Below are positions 14,340-15,404 of a DNA stretch of 15,404 bases, one piece after another; the stretch's first letter is position 1, and each line of letters opens with the position of its first letter. The position numbers and the translations under genes were made by a program. Below the pieces are notes generated by a model that had not been told where the DNA came from, did not search any database, and worked only from the letters and a program-made list of their open reading frames with translations. This stretch comes from an uncultured Actinomycetes bacterium (lineage in GTDB: Bacteria; Actinomycetota; Thermoleophilia; Miltoncostaeales; Miltoncostaeaceae): assembly GCA_937862675.1 (NCBI GenBank), contig CALMEC010000411.1, forward strand, positions 1 through 15,404, read 5' to 3'.

Positions 14340-14374
14340 GGGCGGCTCTCGCCGCAGCCGCCCTCACCGAGAGC
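14340..14374. repeat. Two overlapping, mutually exclusive hairpins
   Basis: Stem A pairs GGGCGGCT (14340-14347) with AGCCGCCC (14356-14363), 8 bp with an 8-nt loop. Stem B pairs GCTCTCG (14345-14351) with CGAGAGC (14368-14374), 7 bp. They share 14345-14347 and cannot form together. They lie upstream of the rhodanese promoter, so no riboswitch role is evident. Confidence 0.35.
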
Positions 14375-14464
14375 GGAGAAGAGGGCAGAGGCGCCTTCCC
14401 CGTGCGCGGACGACACCGGCCGGCCCTCGTCCATCCCGCCCATCCGCACCCTCAGGGACGCCCG

Positions 14465-14487
14465 GTCAGACACCCGGTGTCAGACAC
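14465..14487. repeat. Cluster of TCAGACAC direct repeats and GACACC/GGTGTC dyads
   Basis: TCAGACAC occurs at 14466-14473 and 14480-14487, a period of 14 bp. The same bases form two palindromes, GACACC-C-GGTGTC (14469-14481) and GTGTC-A-GACAC (14477-14487). The GTGTC-N-GACAC core recurs at the centre of the 45-bp palindrome. Confidence 0.5.
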
Positions 14488-14550
14488 GATGTCGCACCGG
14501 AGACCACCCGATCCGCAGAAGGGCGGAGAGGCACATCGAGCCAACGAGAT

Positions 14551-14595
14551 CGGGCCGTGGAACGTCGGTGTCGGACACCGGCGTTCCACGGCCCG
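14551..14595. repeat. 45-bp near-perfect palindrome
   Basis: Arms 14551-14572 and 14574-14595 are inverted copies of 22 bp around a single central G at 14573. The only mismatch is T14565 against G14581, which is a wobble pair in RNA. The outer part reads CGGGCCGTGGAACG and the core is CGGTGTC-G-GACACCG. It lies 49 bp beyond the stop of the zinc-ribbon gene. A second hairpin stands between them, so a simple terminator role is not the only option. No T-tract, transposase or obvious target duplication is seen. Confidence 0.75.
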
Positions 14596-14602
14596 GAATC
14601 GG

Positions 14603-14623
14603 CGGCGGGCGCGCAGCCCGCCG
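14603..14623 (-). terminator. Hairpin after the zinc-ribbon gene
   Basis: CGGCGGGC (14603-14610), loop GCGCA and GCCCGCCG (14616-14623) form a perfect 8-bp stem 20 nt past the minus-strand stop codon at 14644. No T run follows. Confidence 0.45.
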
Positions 14624-14643
14624 GACGACCTCGACGTCTGGGT

Positions 14644-15105
14644 CTAGAAGTCCATCGGCAGGATCTGGTCCTGTGCGATGGCGCGGACGAGGCGTTCCAC
14701 GTCCTCCTCCATGTTCGCGCGGCCGAAAGCACGCAGGTCGGACAGGAGCTGCTCGGTGCCGTCGTTCAGCGCGTCGTCGAACCGGTCGACGATCTCACCG
14801 CTGTACTCGTCCGTGCGCCAGTGCTCGCAGTCCGGGCAGCGGAGGGTGATCTCCCAGGAGCCACTGCCCCCACGCCGCTCCTCCCACGAGACGGGGTAGA
14901 CGAGTTCGCCCTGGCATTCGGGGCAGACATGGAGCCCGGGCTGGTCGGGAGTGACCGCCGGAGTCGACGTGGCGCCGCCAATCGCGCCACCCTCGGCGAG
15001 AGCCGAGCCGTGCGTCTCCATCGGTGCCGCCGCTTCGTCGAAAACGACGACCTCGACGAAGCGTCCGCCGGGCAATTCAATGCGCTTGGTGGTGTAGCTC
15101 CTCAT
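14644..15105 (-). CDS. Zinc-ribbon protein of unknown function
   Basis: This 153-aa protein is probably cytosolic, with no signal or membrane segment. The N-terminal 50 residues begin MRSYTTKRIELPGG and then become low-complexity (Ala, Gly, Thr). A zinc ribbon follows: CPEC at 61-64 and CPDC at 90-93, joined by a segment with strand-like VYPVSWEE and SWEITLRC. The C-terminal third is acidic and helical: a DRFDDALNDG stretch near 108-117, then LSDLRAFGRANMEEDVERLV, ending in ILPMDF. I recall similar uncharacterised proteins in actinobacteria with the same CPEC...CPDC...DRFD...ANMEE...ILP-DF order, but no function is known. The ATG at 15105 has a GGGGAT about 8 nt upstream. The gene is divergent from the one at 15210. 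Confidence 0.88.
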   Translation of the reverse strand: MRSYTTKRIELPGGRFVEVVVFDEAAAPMETHGSALAEGGAIGGATSTPAVTPDQPGLHVCPECQGELVYPVSWEERRGGSGSWEITLRCPDCEHWRTDEYSGEIVDRFDDALNDGTEQLLSDLRAFGRANMEEDVERLVRAIAQDQILPMDF

Positions 15106-15155
15106 CGGGTGATCCCCATCCCATCCTCGGCATCTCCGCCGATTCGTGTGAACCC

Positions 15156-15174
15156 GGATGCCCTCCTGGCATCC
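15156..15174. promoter_or_regulatory. Inverted repeat in the divergent promoter region
   Basis: GGATGCC-CTCCT-GGCATCC is a perfect 7-5-7 dyad near the middle of the 104-bp gap between the two divergent genes. It could be a binding site serving both. No convincing -10 or -35 boxes could be placed on either side. Confidence 0.3.
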
Positions 15175-15209
15175 ACCAGGGATATCGGAATCGGCGCCGC
15201 CGAACTTGA

Positions 15210-15404
15210 ATGGACAGGATCCCGATTAACATCGTCTTCATCACCGGCGACACCGAGGATGCCGAGCGCAAGGCGGTCTACCTGGACGTCGAATCGGACC
15301 GCGTGTCGCGCGACGAGGGCGAGGCGCTGTACGAGAACGGCGCGCTGACCAGGCTGGGCCAGGCGGCGGTCGAGTTCTGCCGCCAGTACCACGGCCAGGT
15401 CATG
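15210..15404 (+). CDS. Unknown protein, 3'-truncated by window edge
   Basis: Sixty-five codons are open from the ATG at 15210 to the last base, with strong G/C third positions, so this is very likely a real gene whose 3' part is outside the window. An in-frame stop at 15207-15209 sits right before the ATG, so the start cannot be further upstream. The visible part begins MDRIPINIVFITGDTEDAER, a beta-strand followed by a polar turn, then YLDVESDRVSRDEGEALYEN and LGQAAVEFCRQYHGQ, a probable helix. No ribosome binding site or TAnnnT box is evident. I do not recognise the family and give no function. Confidence 0.7.
   Translation, partial: MDRIPINIVFITGDTEDAERKAVYLDVESDRVSRDEGEALYENGALTRLGQAAVEFCRQYHGQVM

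Larger units (their letters stand above)
14298..14643. other. Gene-free stretch rich in inverted repeats
   Basis: About 345 bp separate two minus-strand genes. I see no credible protein in any frame. It contains the rhodanese promoter, two alternative hairpins (14340-14374), a cluster of TCAGACAC repeats (14465-14487), the 45-bp palindrome (14551-14595) and an 8-bp-stem hairpin (14603-14623). The density of dyads is higher than in the other gaps of the window. Confidence 0.6.

Noticed and set aside
14304..14643. Possible tRNA, CRISPR array or insertion sequence in the repeat-rich gap
   Set aside because: No cloverleaf with a GGTTCGAATCC-like arm, no regularly spaced identical repeats and no transposase fragment or target duplication could be found.
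14326..15348. Plus-strand open frame across the repeat region and zinc-ribbon gene (340 codons)
   Set aside because: The protein is low-complexity Arg/Ser/Pro and opposes a gene with intact CPEC and CPDC motifs.

Overview
The window is very GC-rich, has strong G/C preference at third codon positions, often uses GTG starts and overlaps stop and start codons. The gene content is menaquinone biosynthesis by the futalosine route plus a b6-type menaquinol:cytochrome c reductase. Together this suggests a high-GC actinobacterium, most likely of the class Thermoleophilia (Solirubrobacter/Conexibacter/Patulibacter type). That placement is an inference from gene content and base composition, not a search result.

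Layout: (1) 1-3129, plus strand, an overlapping operon: the 5'-truncated hemL (tetrapyrrole synthesis), a small protein that resembles a non-catalytic piece of an isoprenyl diphosphate synthase, and a UbiD-family decarboxylase. (2) 3342-6095, plus strand, a 917-aa ATPase/LuxR-type regulator with its own promoter. (3) 6121-6452, minus strand, a decayed fragment of an APH(6)/StrB-like kinase with two frameshifts. (4) 6495-7355, minus strand, a secreted six-cysteine protein ending in four lysines. (5) 7708-10007, plus strand, qcrABC: Rieske protein, b6-type cytochrome b, and a subunit IV/cytochrome c fusion, closed by a hairpin. (6) 10229-12676, plus strand, an overlapping operon: ubiX, a long-chain polyprenyl diphosphate synthase and mqnA; then mqnC (12764-13879) with its own promoter. 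(7) 13974-14297, minus strand, a single-domain rhodanese convergent with mqnC. (8) 14298-14643, a gene-free stretch rich in inverted repeats, including a near-perfect 45-bp palindrome. (9) 14644-15105, minus strand, a zinc-ribbon protein, and a divergent unknown gene that runs off the right edge.

The genes work together as follows. MqnA and MqnC carry out early futalosine steps. The polyprenyl diphosphate synthase makes the side chain. UbiX makes prenylated FMN for UbiD, which would decarboxylate the prenylated naphthoate. The menaquinol produced is oxidised by QcrABC, whose hemes depend on HemL. MqnB, MqnD, MqnE, the prenyltransferase and the methyltransferase are not in this window.

Most notable: the IPPS-like small protein lacking DDxxD; a recurrent TAnnnT box placed 6-9 nt before the start codon (leaderless transcripts); a b6-type cytochrome b with Thr where heme c_n is normally attached to Cys; the APH-like pseudogene; and the 45-bp palindrome, whose GTGTC-N-GACAC core recurs about 90 bp away.
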